Position numbers and translations under genes: made by a program | Shown here: positions 56,056 to 62,839 of the stretch, in pieces | Layout: the number at the start of each line of letters is the position of its first letter | How positions within the stretch are numbered: the first letter of the stretch is position 1 | Notes under the pieces: generated by a model | The model's database searches: none | Told to the model about the DNA's origin: nothing | Seen by the model: the letters and a program-made list of their open reading frames with translations, nothing else | Source of the DNA: Synechococcales cyanobacterium T60_A2020_003 | GTDB lineage: Bacteria; Cyanobacteriota; Cyanobacteriia; RECH01 | Assembly: GCA_015272205.1 (NCBI GenBank) | Contig: JACYMB010000025.1 | Span: forward strand, 1 to 62,839 | DNA length: 62,839 nucleotides | Direction: 5' to 3'

Positions 56056-57645
56056 CTACCGCAAATCATAGAGATACAGAAACGACGTGGAATTTGGACT
56101 TTGAAACTGATCCAGTTTACGAGCGGTATCGTTCAAGTGCGATCGCACTAGCTTCATCTCGTCGCGCAGTTCTACATCTGACAGCACCACCCAAACACGA
56201 GGATTTCCCCGCAGTGTTTCAAGATCGGCAAGGGTGCGATCGCGCTCCTGCTCGGACACTTGATCCAACGCTCCCTGACTATCGAGGTTATTGGCACCGA
56301 TGTGATAATCGTTAGGTTTGAACCCGTAGCGATCGGCATAGTACATAAACTGATACTCACTTTTTTCGGACACGTAGATCACATCTCCCGGTTGGTAGTG
56401 AGTCTGCAAATAGCTCATCAACGGATGCATTGCTTCTCGGTAGCTGGGTTGAACCAGCAGGGGTAGAGCATTCCAGAAGGGCTGGATCAGTAGTGCCACC
56501 GTTAGCGCAATGCCGAATAGTCGAGCGAGGCGGGAGAATCGTCCATCGATACTCCAAGTCTGGGCACTCGCCGCGATCAGAACCAGGAAAAAGGGGACGA
56601 GGTACAGCGACAGACGCTCGTAAAACGGGTAGAGGCGGGCATAGGCGACGAGGATGGAAACAAGGATCGGGGAGAGTAGCAGCCAAAACCGATCGCGTTC
56701 AATCCGATTCAGGGCGTAACACCCCAACAGAAAACAGGCGATCGCCACCCCCACGCCAACGGAGGCAAACCCAAGGGGATTCACAAAAAAATGTTTGAGC
56801 GAACCGATGAGCCAGTCTAGATCCCAAAGGTTATCAGGGCATCGTCTATCCCACGAACTTTCTAAGGTGTCGTTGTTCGACGCTTGCCGCACGGAGATGA
56901 CGTAGAAGAATCCAAAGCTGAGCAGCCACGCCGCATAGATCGGCAACCGCTGGCAAATGTCCTGAAGAACGTGATGCTCGGCAGGAGCTTGGTTGCGGGT
57001 TTGCCATTGCGTCCAAAGCCGAGGAATCAGGTAGCTAGCCTCAAGTCCCGCCAACACAAACACCGCTGGATAGGAAAACCAAACGGCGATCGCGCCCACA
57101 AGGCCACTCCAAACCTGCTGGCTACGGGATAGGTCAGATTGCCGAATGCTGAATAAAACGAGGGTGAGCAGCAGGGCGATCGCCACATCGGTCGAATACT
57201 GCTTCACCTCCGATGAATAGTAGATTAGGCTTTCGGAACTGGCGAGGAGGGCGATCGCCACCACCGCTCCGAGGGGAGAGAGTAACCGTTTTGCCAAGAG
57301 CGCACCGAGGATGAGTGCCGTCAGACCACTAATCAGCGGAAACAGCCGCAGCGCATACTCATGATTGCCTAAGAGTTGCACCATCGCCTTTTCAACCATG
57401 AGAAATCCGACGGGGGCAGCCTGGTTATGGTGCAAGGGTTCTAGAAATTCACCATAGGAACGGTTGATGATGTTAAGCGCTAGCTTGACCTCATCCGACC
57501 ATAGGGAACGGTTAAAGCTGTACTGAATCAGACGCACCGCAATGCCCAAGATCAGCAGCAGTCCCGGTAGGCCGTAGGCGAGGAGCCAATCCCGCGATCG
57601 CAGGGTCGATTTAAAGCTGAGAGCATCAGGACGTTTGGACAGCAT
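56056..57645 (-). CDS. GT-C type membrane glycosyltransferase (GT39/ArnT-like)
   Basis: A 529-aa integral membrane protein with about 11-12 hydrophobic segments. The first outward loop carries the acidic GT-C motif (FNRSLWSDEVKLALNIINRS) and then PLHHNQAAPVGFLMVEKAMV. A C-terminal extracytoplasmic domain follows (YVSEKSEYQFMYYADRYGF). Such enzymes move sugars from polyprenyl-phosphate carriers to lipids, glycans or proteins. It lies 6 bp downstream of the flippase-like gene. The acceptor is unknown. Confidence 0.83.
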   Translation of the reverse strand: MLSKRPDALSFKSTLRSRDWLLAYGLPGLLLILGIAVRLIQYSFNRSLWSDEVKLALNIINRSYGEFLEPLHHNQAAPVGFLMVEKAMVQLLGNHEYALRLFPLISGLTALILGALLAKRLLSPLGAVVAIALLASSESLIYYSSEVKQYSTDVAIALLLTLVLFSIRQSDLSRSQQVWSGLVGAIAVWFSYPAVFVLAGLEASYLIPRLWTQWQTRNQAPAEHHVLQDICQRLPIYAAWLLSFGFFYVISVRQASNNDTLESSWDRRCPDNLWDLDWLIGSLKHFFVNPLGFASVGVGVAIACFLLGCYALNRIERDRFWLLLSPILVSILVAYARLYPFYERLSLYLVPFFLVLIAASAQTWSIDGRFSRLARLFGIALTVALLIQPFWNALPLLVQPSYREAMHPLMSYLQTHYQPGDVIYVSEKSEYQFMYYADRYGFKPNDYHIGANNLDSQGALDQVSEQERDRTLADLETLRGNPRVWVVLSDVELRDEMKLVRSHLNDTARKLDQFQSPNSTSFLYLYDLR

Positions 57646-57651
57646 CCGTGC

Positions 57652-58596
57652 TTACTTCCCCTCGCTGCGAACCGTTGCCAGGTATTGCTGCAAGAAGGGC
57701 AATCCCCCGATCGCAGGCAGGAGATACCGCGAGGTGCAGAGAACACCCAAGGCAGCGGCAGTGGGCGCATCAAAATAGGGCTGGTAAAACCAGATCAATG
57801 CGGCATCCCGTGTCCCAACTCCGGCAAAGGTGAGGGGCAGCAATCCGGTCAAAATCGCCAACGGTGAAAGGGCGAGGTTCGTCAGGAAGGGAACCCAGGC
57901 ATTCAGCGCTAGGATGAAGAACCAGATTTGGAGCAGGTGCAGGAACCAAATGAAGATCGAGGTCGCGCTAATTTTGAACAGGCGGCGGCGATCGCTCCAA
58001 AAATAGTCATGCATGTCATCCCAGGCGTGGCTCAGTTTCACTAGTTTTTGGCGCAGTCCTTTAGGCGCAATTTTGCCTGCGGATACGAAGAAGAAATGGG
58101 CAAACCCACGGGAACCCAGGAGCAAAAGTCCCAAAATTAGCCCGACTAATACGCTAACGGTCATCACCCAAAAGACCCAGTCCTTATTGGGATAGAGCAT
58201 GAGGCCAAATACGCACCACAACAGCAGGGACAGCAGGTCGCAGGCTTTTTCAAACACGACCAAGGACAGAGCCAGGGAACCCGGCAGATGGCCGCGATCG
58301 CGCATGAAGTAGGCTTTGGCAATATCACCCATTTTCGAGGGCAGTACCATATTCAGGACGCTGGCCGCCAGGATTAGCTTGTTGGCTTCGCCAAATCCAA
58401 TAAATGACCCGGTAGGAACGAGTTGCTGAAGTCGCCATGCCGTGATCATCGTGATGGGGACAACCATGCCGAGGCTGATCACCATCCAGAGGCGATCGCA
58501 CTCTCGGAACACCTCGATCAGGCTGGCAACGTCAATTTTCCAGTAGATCATCGCCAGGATGGTCAGGCTGACGAGGATAGAGATAAGTCGCTTCAT
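57652..58596 (-). CDS. Lysylphosphatidylglycerol synthase TM / UPF0104 flippase-like protein
   Basis: A 314-aa membrane protein with about eight hydrophobic helices. Family signs: WRLQQLVPTGSFIGFGEANK, NMVLPSKMGDIAKAYFMRDR and LPLTFAGVGTRDAALIWF. It corresponds to the MprF-like flippase half without the synthetase domain. Members move lipids or glycolipids. Its gene is directly upstream of the GT-C glycosyltransferase, so the two may build and flip one glycolipid (inference). Confidence 0.85.
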   Translation of the reverse strand: MKRLISILVSLTILAMIYWKIDVASLIEVFRECDRLWMVISLGMVVPITMITAWRLQQLVPTGSFIGFGEANKLILAASVLNMVLPSKMGDIAKAYFMRDRGHLPGSLALSLVVFEKACDLLSLLLWCVFGLMLYPNKDWVFWVMTVSVLVGLILGLLLLGSRGFAHFFFVSAGKIAPKGLRQKLVKLSHAWDDMHDYFWSDRRRLFKISATSIFIWFLHLLQIWFFILALNAWVPFLTNLALSPLAILTGLLPLTFAGVGTRDAALIWFYQPYFDAPTAAALGVLCTSRYLLPAIGGLPFLQQYLATVRSEGK

Positions 58597-58928
58597 GAAT
58601 TACGTTCTGGTAAGGCGAGCCCTATTCTACCAGTTAGACTTCTTTACGACTTCGGTAGGGGGCGATCGCTTGATTCAATATCCGGCGTTGCTGAACAGAA
58701 GTATGATTTTCGTGTTCAGGCCTTTTTCCGCGCTCACCCTAGCCCTCTCCCCAAGGAGAGGGAACAAGCGTTTTAGCCCCCTTCTCCTGTGGGAGAAGGG
58801 TTGAGGATGAGGGCAATTCATAGCCGCATTCAGCAACGCCCAATATCCAGTTAGTTGTTAGGGCATATTCCGAGCGTTTGCACTCCTTTTGCGATCGCCT
58901 ATCCTCCCGTTGCAACCACAGCCCAACC
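58597..58928. other. Intergenic region with a MITE
   Basis: Between the IDH-like gene and the flippase-like gene (both minus). A MITE occupies 58684-58840, and the rest must contain the promoter of the flippase-glycosyltransferase pair. No gene is seen. Confidence 0.5.
58684..58840. mobile_element. 157-bp MITE with 8-bp target duplication
   Basis: Perfect 12-bp terminal inverted repeats, GGCGTTGCTGAA (58684-58695) and TTCAGCAACGCC (58829-58840), are flanked by the direct repeat CAATATCC (58676-58683 and 58841-58848). The interior has an imperfect inverted pair of C-rich blocks (CCCTAGCCCTCTCCCCAAGG; CCCCCTTCTCCTGTGGGAGA). It has no ORF. An 8-bp duplication shows insertion by a transposase encoded elsewhere. 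Confidence 0.9.
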
Positions 58929-60044
58929 TTAGGACGATTCCAGCGTAGACCAAACCTCTAGCTTCGTCTTAACCTTGCGAATCACCTCATCCGTAAAGTC
59001 TGATGTACTCATCTGACCGCCCAGATCCGAGGTCGCCTTTCCTTCGTGAATTGCCTCAAAAACAGACTCGTAGATTGATCGGGACGCTCGATCCGCAGCG
59101 GGGGTTTTCACATAGGTCAGCAAGGCTGCACTGGCCAAGATCATCGCCATCGGATTCGCAACGTTCTTACCGTAGAGGGCTGGAGCTGTACCGTGGGGCG
59201 CTTCCGCCATTACCGTTTTCACCTGGAAGGTTTCTGAGTCAAACCCCATCACCAAACTCTCTGAACCGGCAATGCTGCCGTACATCTGCAACACCATATC
59301 GGACAGCAAATCACCATCTCGATTCAGGGCTGGAATGACGAGGGCTTCGCCACTGCTTTGCAAGAGGAGGGCAAAGGTGGCGTCAATCAAGAGGGGTTGA
59401 TACGTGACCTCCGGATAGCGCTGAGCCGCTGCATCCAGTTCTTCTTTGAACATACCCTCATAGGTTGCGCTGACCGTAAACTTTGGCCCACCAAAGACCT
59501 TTGCACCTGTCCGTTTGGCGTGGGCAAAGGTGAACTCCGCCACCGCTCGGCAGATCGATCGGCTAATTTTTGAGGTTCGCCAAGCAATTTCATCCCCCGT
59601 TTCCGTTATTTCGCGCCATTCCTGTGCACCGTAGGCGTCATCCACCGCCACTCGCACGATGGTAATGGGAGCATGAACGCCGCCCAATGGACGAATTTGG
59701 GGAATGCGGCGTCCGGTTCGCACGATCACCGACGCTCCCAAGGCTTCCCGCAAGATTGCATTCGGGCTACCCACATCGCCCGCTATGTCTGGGGTGATGG
59801 TTGCGGCTTTTAGGGCTAGTCCGGTTTTGCAGGCGGCTTCTGCGGATTCCCAAACGACCTTGTTTTGACTCGCCCGCCGACTGTCCAGGCTCAAATCATA
59901 ATCGACAAATTGCAACGGTTGGCGAATAACGGCAGGTTGCAAGACTCTTAACGCTTCCGCCAAGAGTTCTTCTCCGGTTTGATCGCCGTGCATGACGATG
60001 ATCGTGGGCATCGATTGCTGGGTTTGCATGGGAAGGGATGTCAT
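58929..60044 (-). CDS. Isocitrate/isopropylmalate dehydrogenase-family protein
   Basis: A 371-aa beta-decarboxylating dehydrogenase relative. Family features: an N-terminal IIVMHGDQTGEELLAEALRV in place of GDGIGPE, NAILREALGASVIVRTGRRI, the metal- and substrate-binding DATFALLL...NRDGDLLSDM, and EAPHGTAPALYGKNVANPMA. It differs from the canonical cyanobacterial isocitrate dehydrogenase (about 475 aa) and from LeuB, so the substrate is uncertain. The acidic pair near the C-terminus is present. It stands alone; yvcK lies upstream on the same strand. Confidence 0.82.
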   Translation of the reverse strand: MTSLPMQTQQSMPTIIVMHGDQTGEELLAEALRVLQPAVIRQPLQFVDYDLSLDSRRASQNKVVWESAEAACKTGLALKAATITPDIAGDVGSPNAILREALGASVIVRTGRRIPQIRPLGGVHAPITIVRVAVDDAYGAQEWREITETGDEIAWRTSKISRSICRAVAEFTFAHAKRTGAKVFGGPKFTVSATYEGMFKEELDAAAQRYPEVTYQPLLIDATFALLLQSSGEALVIPALNRDGDLLSDMVLQMYGSIAGSESLVMGFDSETFQVKTVMAEAPHGTAPALYGKNVANPMAMILASAALLTYVKTPAADRASRSIYESVFEAIHEGKATSDLGGQMSTSDFTDEVIRKVKTKLEVWSTLESS

Positions 60045-60185
60045 GAATCACTGCAGGTAGTGTTCACAAATTTTGGTCGGTGAGCGATCGCCAAAACAGT
60101 CAAAATGAGTACGAAACAGAGAAGCTTCCAATGGTCTTAGGATTTGCCCCTCGGTTCGGTCATGTCGGAATCCGGAGAAAATGCC

Positions 60186-61541
60186 CTAACTCACGCGACT
60201 ATACCACCGCAGCAACACCCGCGCTAACCGCTCTGAATGGTGACGCACTTTATGGCTAATCGGGTCTTCGTCCATAATGTTGGCAATTACAATTCGGCTT
60301 CCCGATTGGATTACGGCCTCGCGATCAAAGTAGACCGGATGGGAATTTTCCTGGGCGTAGCGGATCAGGGCACTCGCAGAGGGCGACTTCTTGTGAACCA
60401 GCACGGCATCAAAAATGCGCTGACCGCAGACTTGATCCAACGCTCGAATATGATCAGAAACCGTGTAGCCCTGGGTTTCACCCGGTTGGGTCATAATATT
60501 GCACACGTAGATTCGGGGCGCATCGGCATGGGCGATCGCCTCTCGAATCTCAGGAACCAGCAGATTGGGAATGACGCTGGTATAGAGACTGCCCGGCCCA
60601 ATTACAATGTAATCCGCCTCCTGAATCGCTTGAATCGCCTTGGGCAACGCAGGGGGATTATGGGGGTGACAGCCAATGTTCACAATCGTACCGTTTGCTT
60701 CAGGAATCTGAGATTCGCCCTCCACATACCGCCCATCGGCCAGTTCTGCCCAGAGCTTTACATCGCTGAGAGTAGCCGGAAGCACTTCCCCCCGAATCGC
60801 TAAAACTTTAGAGCTAGCGGCGATCGCCTGTTCCAAATCCCCCGTTACCTCACTCATTGCCGTCAGGAACAAATTCCCGAAACTGTGCCCGATCAAACCA
60901 TCCCCAGCCTGAAAGCGATACTGAAATAGCTCCGTCAGCAACTTTTCCTCATCTGCCAGAGCCGCGAGACAGTTGCGAATATCGCCTGGTGGCAAAACGC
61001 CAATCTCTCGCCGCAACCGTCCTGACGATCCGCCATCATCAGCAACGGTCACAATCGCCGTAATGTTGGCACTGTAAATTTTCAACCCCCGCAGCAAATT
61101 AGACAGCCCCGTACCGCCCCCCAACACCACAATGCGAGGGCCACGACGCAGACGACGATGGGTGATCAGCATATCCACCAGCTCGTCATCTCCTTCGGGC
61201 ATGAGCACGTCGGTAATGGCTCCGAGGGTGCGAGTTTGCCCCCACAAAATCAGCAGCAATCCGATCAGAACCACCAACGGCCCGCTGATGTAGTTGGGAA
61301 CCAAATCCGTAATGAAGTTGAGAAGATTACTAACAAATTGCGTGAAATAAAAGACCGGAGTGAGTTTCGACCAAATGGCAAGTCCGAGTCCGGTCAGCAG
61401 TACACCTGCCGCGCTAATCACCAACCAGCGTTTGACAAATAGTCCCGGAGATAGCCATTTAAACCACTGATCCACACGATTGGGGCGTCGGTAGGATGCC
61501 TTAGCGGGATTGAGTAGTTGCTTAATGCGATCGATGAACAT
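60186..61541 (-). CDS. yvcK: YvcK/CofD-like protein (gluconeogenesis factor family)
   Basis: A 451-aa protein of the YvcK type. Two N-terminal hydrophobic helices ([36 protein letters not shown]) form a membrane anchor typical of cyanobacterial members. A CofD-like domain starts with [19 protein letters not shown] and [16 protein letters not shown], and contains [14 protein letters not shown]. YvcK binds UDP-sugars and supports cell shape and carbon metabolism in Bacillus. The role in cyanobacteria is inferred. Confidence 0.9.
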   Translation of the reverse strand: MFIDRIKQLLNPAKASYRRPNRVDQWFKWLSPGLFVKRWLVISAAGVLLTGLGLAIWSKLTPVFYFTQFVSNLLNFITDLVPNYISGPLVVLIGLLLILWGQTRTLGAITDVLMPEGDDELVDMLITHRRLRRGPRIVVLGGGTGLSNLLRGLKIYSANITAIVTVADDGGSSGRLRREIGVLPPGDIRNCLAALADEEKLLTELFQYRFQAGDGLIGHSFGNLFLTAMSEVTGDLEQAIAASSKVLAIRGEVLPATLSDVKLWAELADGRYVEGESQIPEANGTIVNIGCHPHNPPALPKAIQAIQEADYIVIGPGSLYTSVIPNLLVPEIREAIAHADAPRIYVCNIMTQPGETQGYTVSDHIRALDQVCGQRIFDAVLVHKKSPSASALIRYAQENSHPVYFDREAVIQSGSRIVIANIMDEDPISHKVRHHSERLARVLLRWYSRVS

Positions 61542-61751
61542 TGGGGTTGAGGGTATGAGGAAGAGATCTGGGCAGTCATTCCGTATTGCACTTTAAACGG
61601 TCGCCGCCGAGACAGGATCAGCGCCAAGTTCATCTTGACTTGCATTTTACAAAATGACTACCTCATCAGCTGAATTTGACGGCTCACCTTAACCATAGTT
61701 AGAGACACGCGGACAGCGTAGCTGAAGTTGTATTGAGACACAAAGCACTGA

Positions 61752-62036
61752 TCCAGGAAAGCTGAAGTTCAAGCCCCTCTACCATCAGAGTGGGACAACA
61801 TTGACACTGAATGGTGGAAAAACCGGGTTGGAGTTGATATCAAGAGGATTCAACTACTTCCGAACAACCAGACTGCTGGCTCGGAAAGTCGTTATGGAGT
61901 TTGCCTAGAATGGACACTCGTTAACAATACTCAACAGGAAGAGCCTTGGATTATGGTTTTTCATTGGAGCGAACAACCTGGAAAGATTTTGAGATTGATT
62001 CCCAATGGGAAGTCGGAATGGTGCGCATACGGTTGA
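61752..62036 (+). pseudogene. Start-less ORF relic, 94 codons
   Basis: An open frame between TGA 61749-61751 and TGA 62034-62036 reads ...PLPSEWDNIDTEWWKNRVGV, DIKRIQLLPNN, YGVCLEWTLVNNT, WIMVFHWSEQPGKILRLIPN, GKSEWCAYG. The composition is protein-like and resembles a domain with conserved Trp residues, but the family is not recognised. No ATG, GTG or TTG precedes the protein-like part, so it looks like the 3' remnant of a lost gene. The overlapping ORF at 61946-62152 is in another frame and is not supported. Confidence 0.55.
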
Positions 62037-62044
62037 CTTCAAGT

Positions 62045-62839
62045 CTACAAACTCGACCCCCGATAGCGCAACTGTCGCTTCAGCGCAAAGGTTTGAGCAA
62101 ATTTAGGAATATCGCCTCGGCGTCCCATCACAATCAGCGTATCGCCTCCTAAAATATTGAGGGTATGGTCTGGACGGGTAATCGTTTCTCCAGTCGCACG
62201 GCGAACGGCCACTACAATAAATGATCCTTGTCCCTTAATTTCCACATTACTGAGCGGCCCACCCACCAACGGCGAATCGTGGGGAATAGCGAGTTCATCC
62301 ACTTGGACATCGAGACCCGAAAGAAGTTCATTGAGAGTTCTACCGCCTTCGCTCTGCTCTAAGAAATCAAGGGCAGCGGGATGGGTGATCATGTGCGCCA
62401 TGCGCTGGGCTCCAATGGTAGCAGGCAAAACAACATGATCCGCTCCGGCGAGTTTGAGCTTGTTTTCGGTCGAGGGGTATTCGCCGCGTGCCAGGATGAT
62501 CAAGTTGGGGTTAAGGCCACGGGCTGTGAGGGTAATGAATACGTTGCTGGCATCGTCAGGTAGTACCGTAGCAAGAAATCGGGCATGTTCAATCCCTGCA
62601 GATAACAGAACGTGTTCATCGGCGGCATTGCCTAATAGGGTGAGATAACCTCGATCTTGGGCTTTAGTGATGCGATCGCCACTGTTATCGACAATCAAAA
62701 ACTTCTGTCGTGCATGGTCCATTTCGACAGCCAAGCTCTGACCAATCCGTCCATAGCCACAGATAATGACGTGGCCTTTGAGCGTTTCAATCCCTGCGGG
62801 TCGATTCCCCGCCGCTCTGCGGCGTAAAATGCCAGGATG
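62045..62839 (-). CDS. K+ transport/channel protein, RCK (TrkA-N/TrkA-C) part, runs off right edge
   Basis: The visible 264 residues include the start of an RCK_N/TrkA-N domain, GHVIICGYGRIGQSLAVEMD (NAD/ATP-binding glycine motif). It continues through DNSGDRITKAQDRGYLTLLG and ANVVLP-like segments to a TrkA-C domain (ELAIPHDSPLVGGPLSNVEI; GDTLIVMGRRGDIPKF). The basic stretch just before (HPGILRRRAAGNRP) suggests that a membrane part, either a KefB/C-type antiporter or a two-helix K+ channel, precedes it beyond the window. An ATG at 62734 is internal to the RCK fold, not the start. Confidence 0.85.
   Translation of the reverse strand, partial: HPGILRRRAAGNRPAGIETLKGHVIICGYGRIGQSLAVEMDHARQKFLIVDNSGDRITKAQDRGYLTLLGNAADEHVLLSAGIEHARFLATVLPDDASNVFITLTARGLNPNLIILARGEYPSTENKLKLAGADHVVLPATIGAQRMAHMITHPAALDFLEQSEGGRTLNELLSGLDVQVDELAIPHDSPLVGGPLSNVEIKGQGSFIVVAVRRATGETITRPDHTLNILGGDTLIVMGRRGDIPKFAQTFALKRQLRYRGSSL

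Noticed and set aside
61946-62152. 68-codon plus-strand ORF
   Set aside because: Out of frame with the more protein-like relic at 61752-62036 and antisense to the K+ transport gene.

Overview
The window is chromosomal DNA of a cyanobacterium. The evidence is seen directly: the octamer GCGATCGC (HIP1) recurs inside and between genes, there is a chlL-DUF5331-chlN cluster for light-independent protochlorophyllide reduction, there are two phycocyanin rod-linker genes (cpcC type), and Tab2, thylakoid-type FtsH, Fe-SOD and YvcK-type genes are present. The genus cannot be fixed from this sequence alone. Most of the window is core or housekeeping DNA, lightly peppered with small non-autonomous repeats, gene relics and one decayed transposase. 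There is no CRISPR array, prophage or large island.

Left part (1-14.4 kb): the 5' part of proS (minus) is followed by 1.2 kb without a gene. A tightly packed plus-strand run comes next: unknown 514-aa protein, SWIM zinc-finger protein, PfkB fructokinase-like, CYTH triphosphatase-like, DUF1802. Then come a GST, a DUF6918-like protein, 5-formyl-THF cyclo-ligase, a secreted SPOR-like protein, a solitary Anbu proteasome-type peptidase and an EF-G-like GTPase. A probable stand-alone structured RNA with its own -10 box and terminator lies between the last gene and the next convergent one.

14.4-31.3 kb: RsmB/NOP-type methyltransferase, an unknown protein divergent from a PAS-LuxR regulator, sodB, map, MBOAT acyltransferase, Coq4-like, a PfkB kinase, birA and an AMIN/Amidase_3 amidase. 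A cobalamin riboswitch follows, leading a C-terminally truncated HupE/UreJ (cobalt/nickel uptake) gene and cobW. Tab2, a PmbA/TldE protein and aspartoacylase complete the stretch.

31.3-47 kb: a relic ORF, two cpcC linkers (no cpcBA nearby), tRNA-Val(TAC), DUF2227, a UPF0175/DUF3368 toxin-antitoxin pair, mazG, tlyA, ynfA broken by a nonsense codon, Uma2, chlN/DUF5331/chlL, a secreted protein, bioY-lspA and ilvD.

47-62.8 kb (mostly minus strand): an orphan sugar-binding lipoprotein with a D-ribulose-kinase-like FGGY kinase, a TA-flanked palindromic MITE, a decayed transposase abutting aat, aat itself (which appears to start at AUU), ftsH, pabC, a TPR-like protein, a GT-C glycosyltransferase with a flippase-like protein, a second MITE with an 8-bp target duplication, an IDH/IPMDH-like dehydrogenase, yvcK, a relic ORF, and the C-terminal RCK part of a K+ transport protein running off the right edge.

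The best leads are the unassigned structured RNA at about 14.10-14.36 kb, the AUU start of aat, the truncated riboswitch-controlled HupE gene, and MITEs that share termini but carry unrelated perfect palindromes. No clearly new multi-gene system was found. The five-gene SWIM/CYTH run is the nearest candidate.
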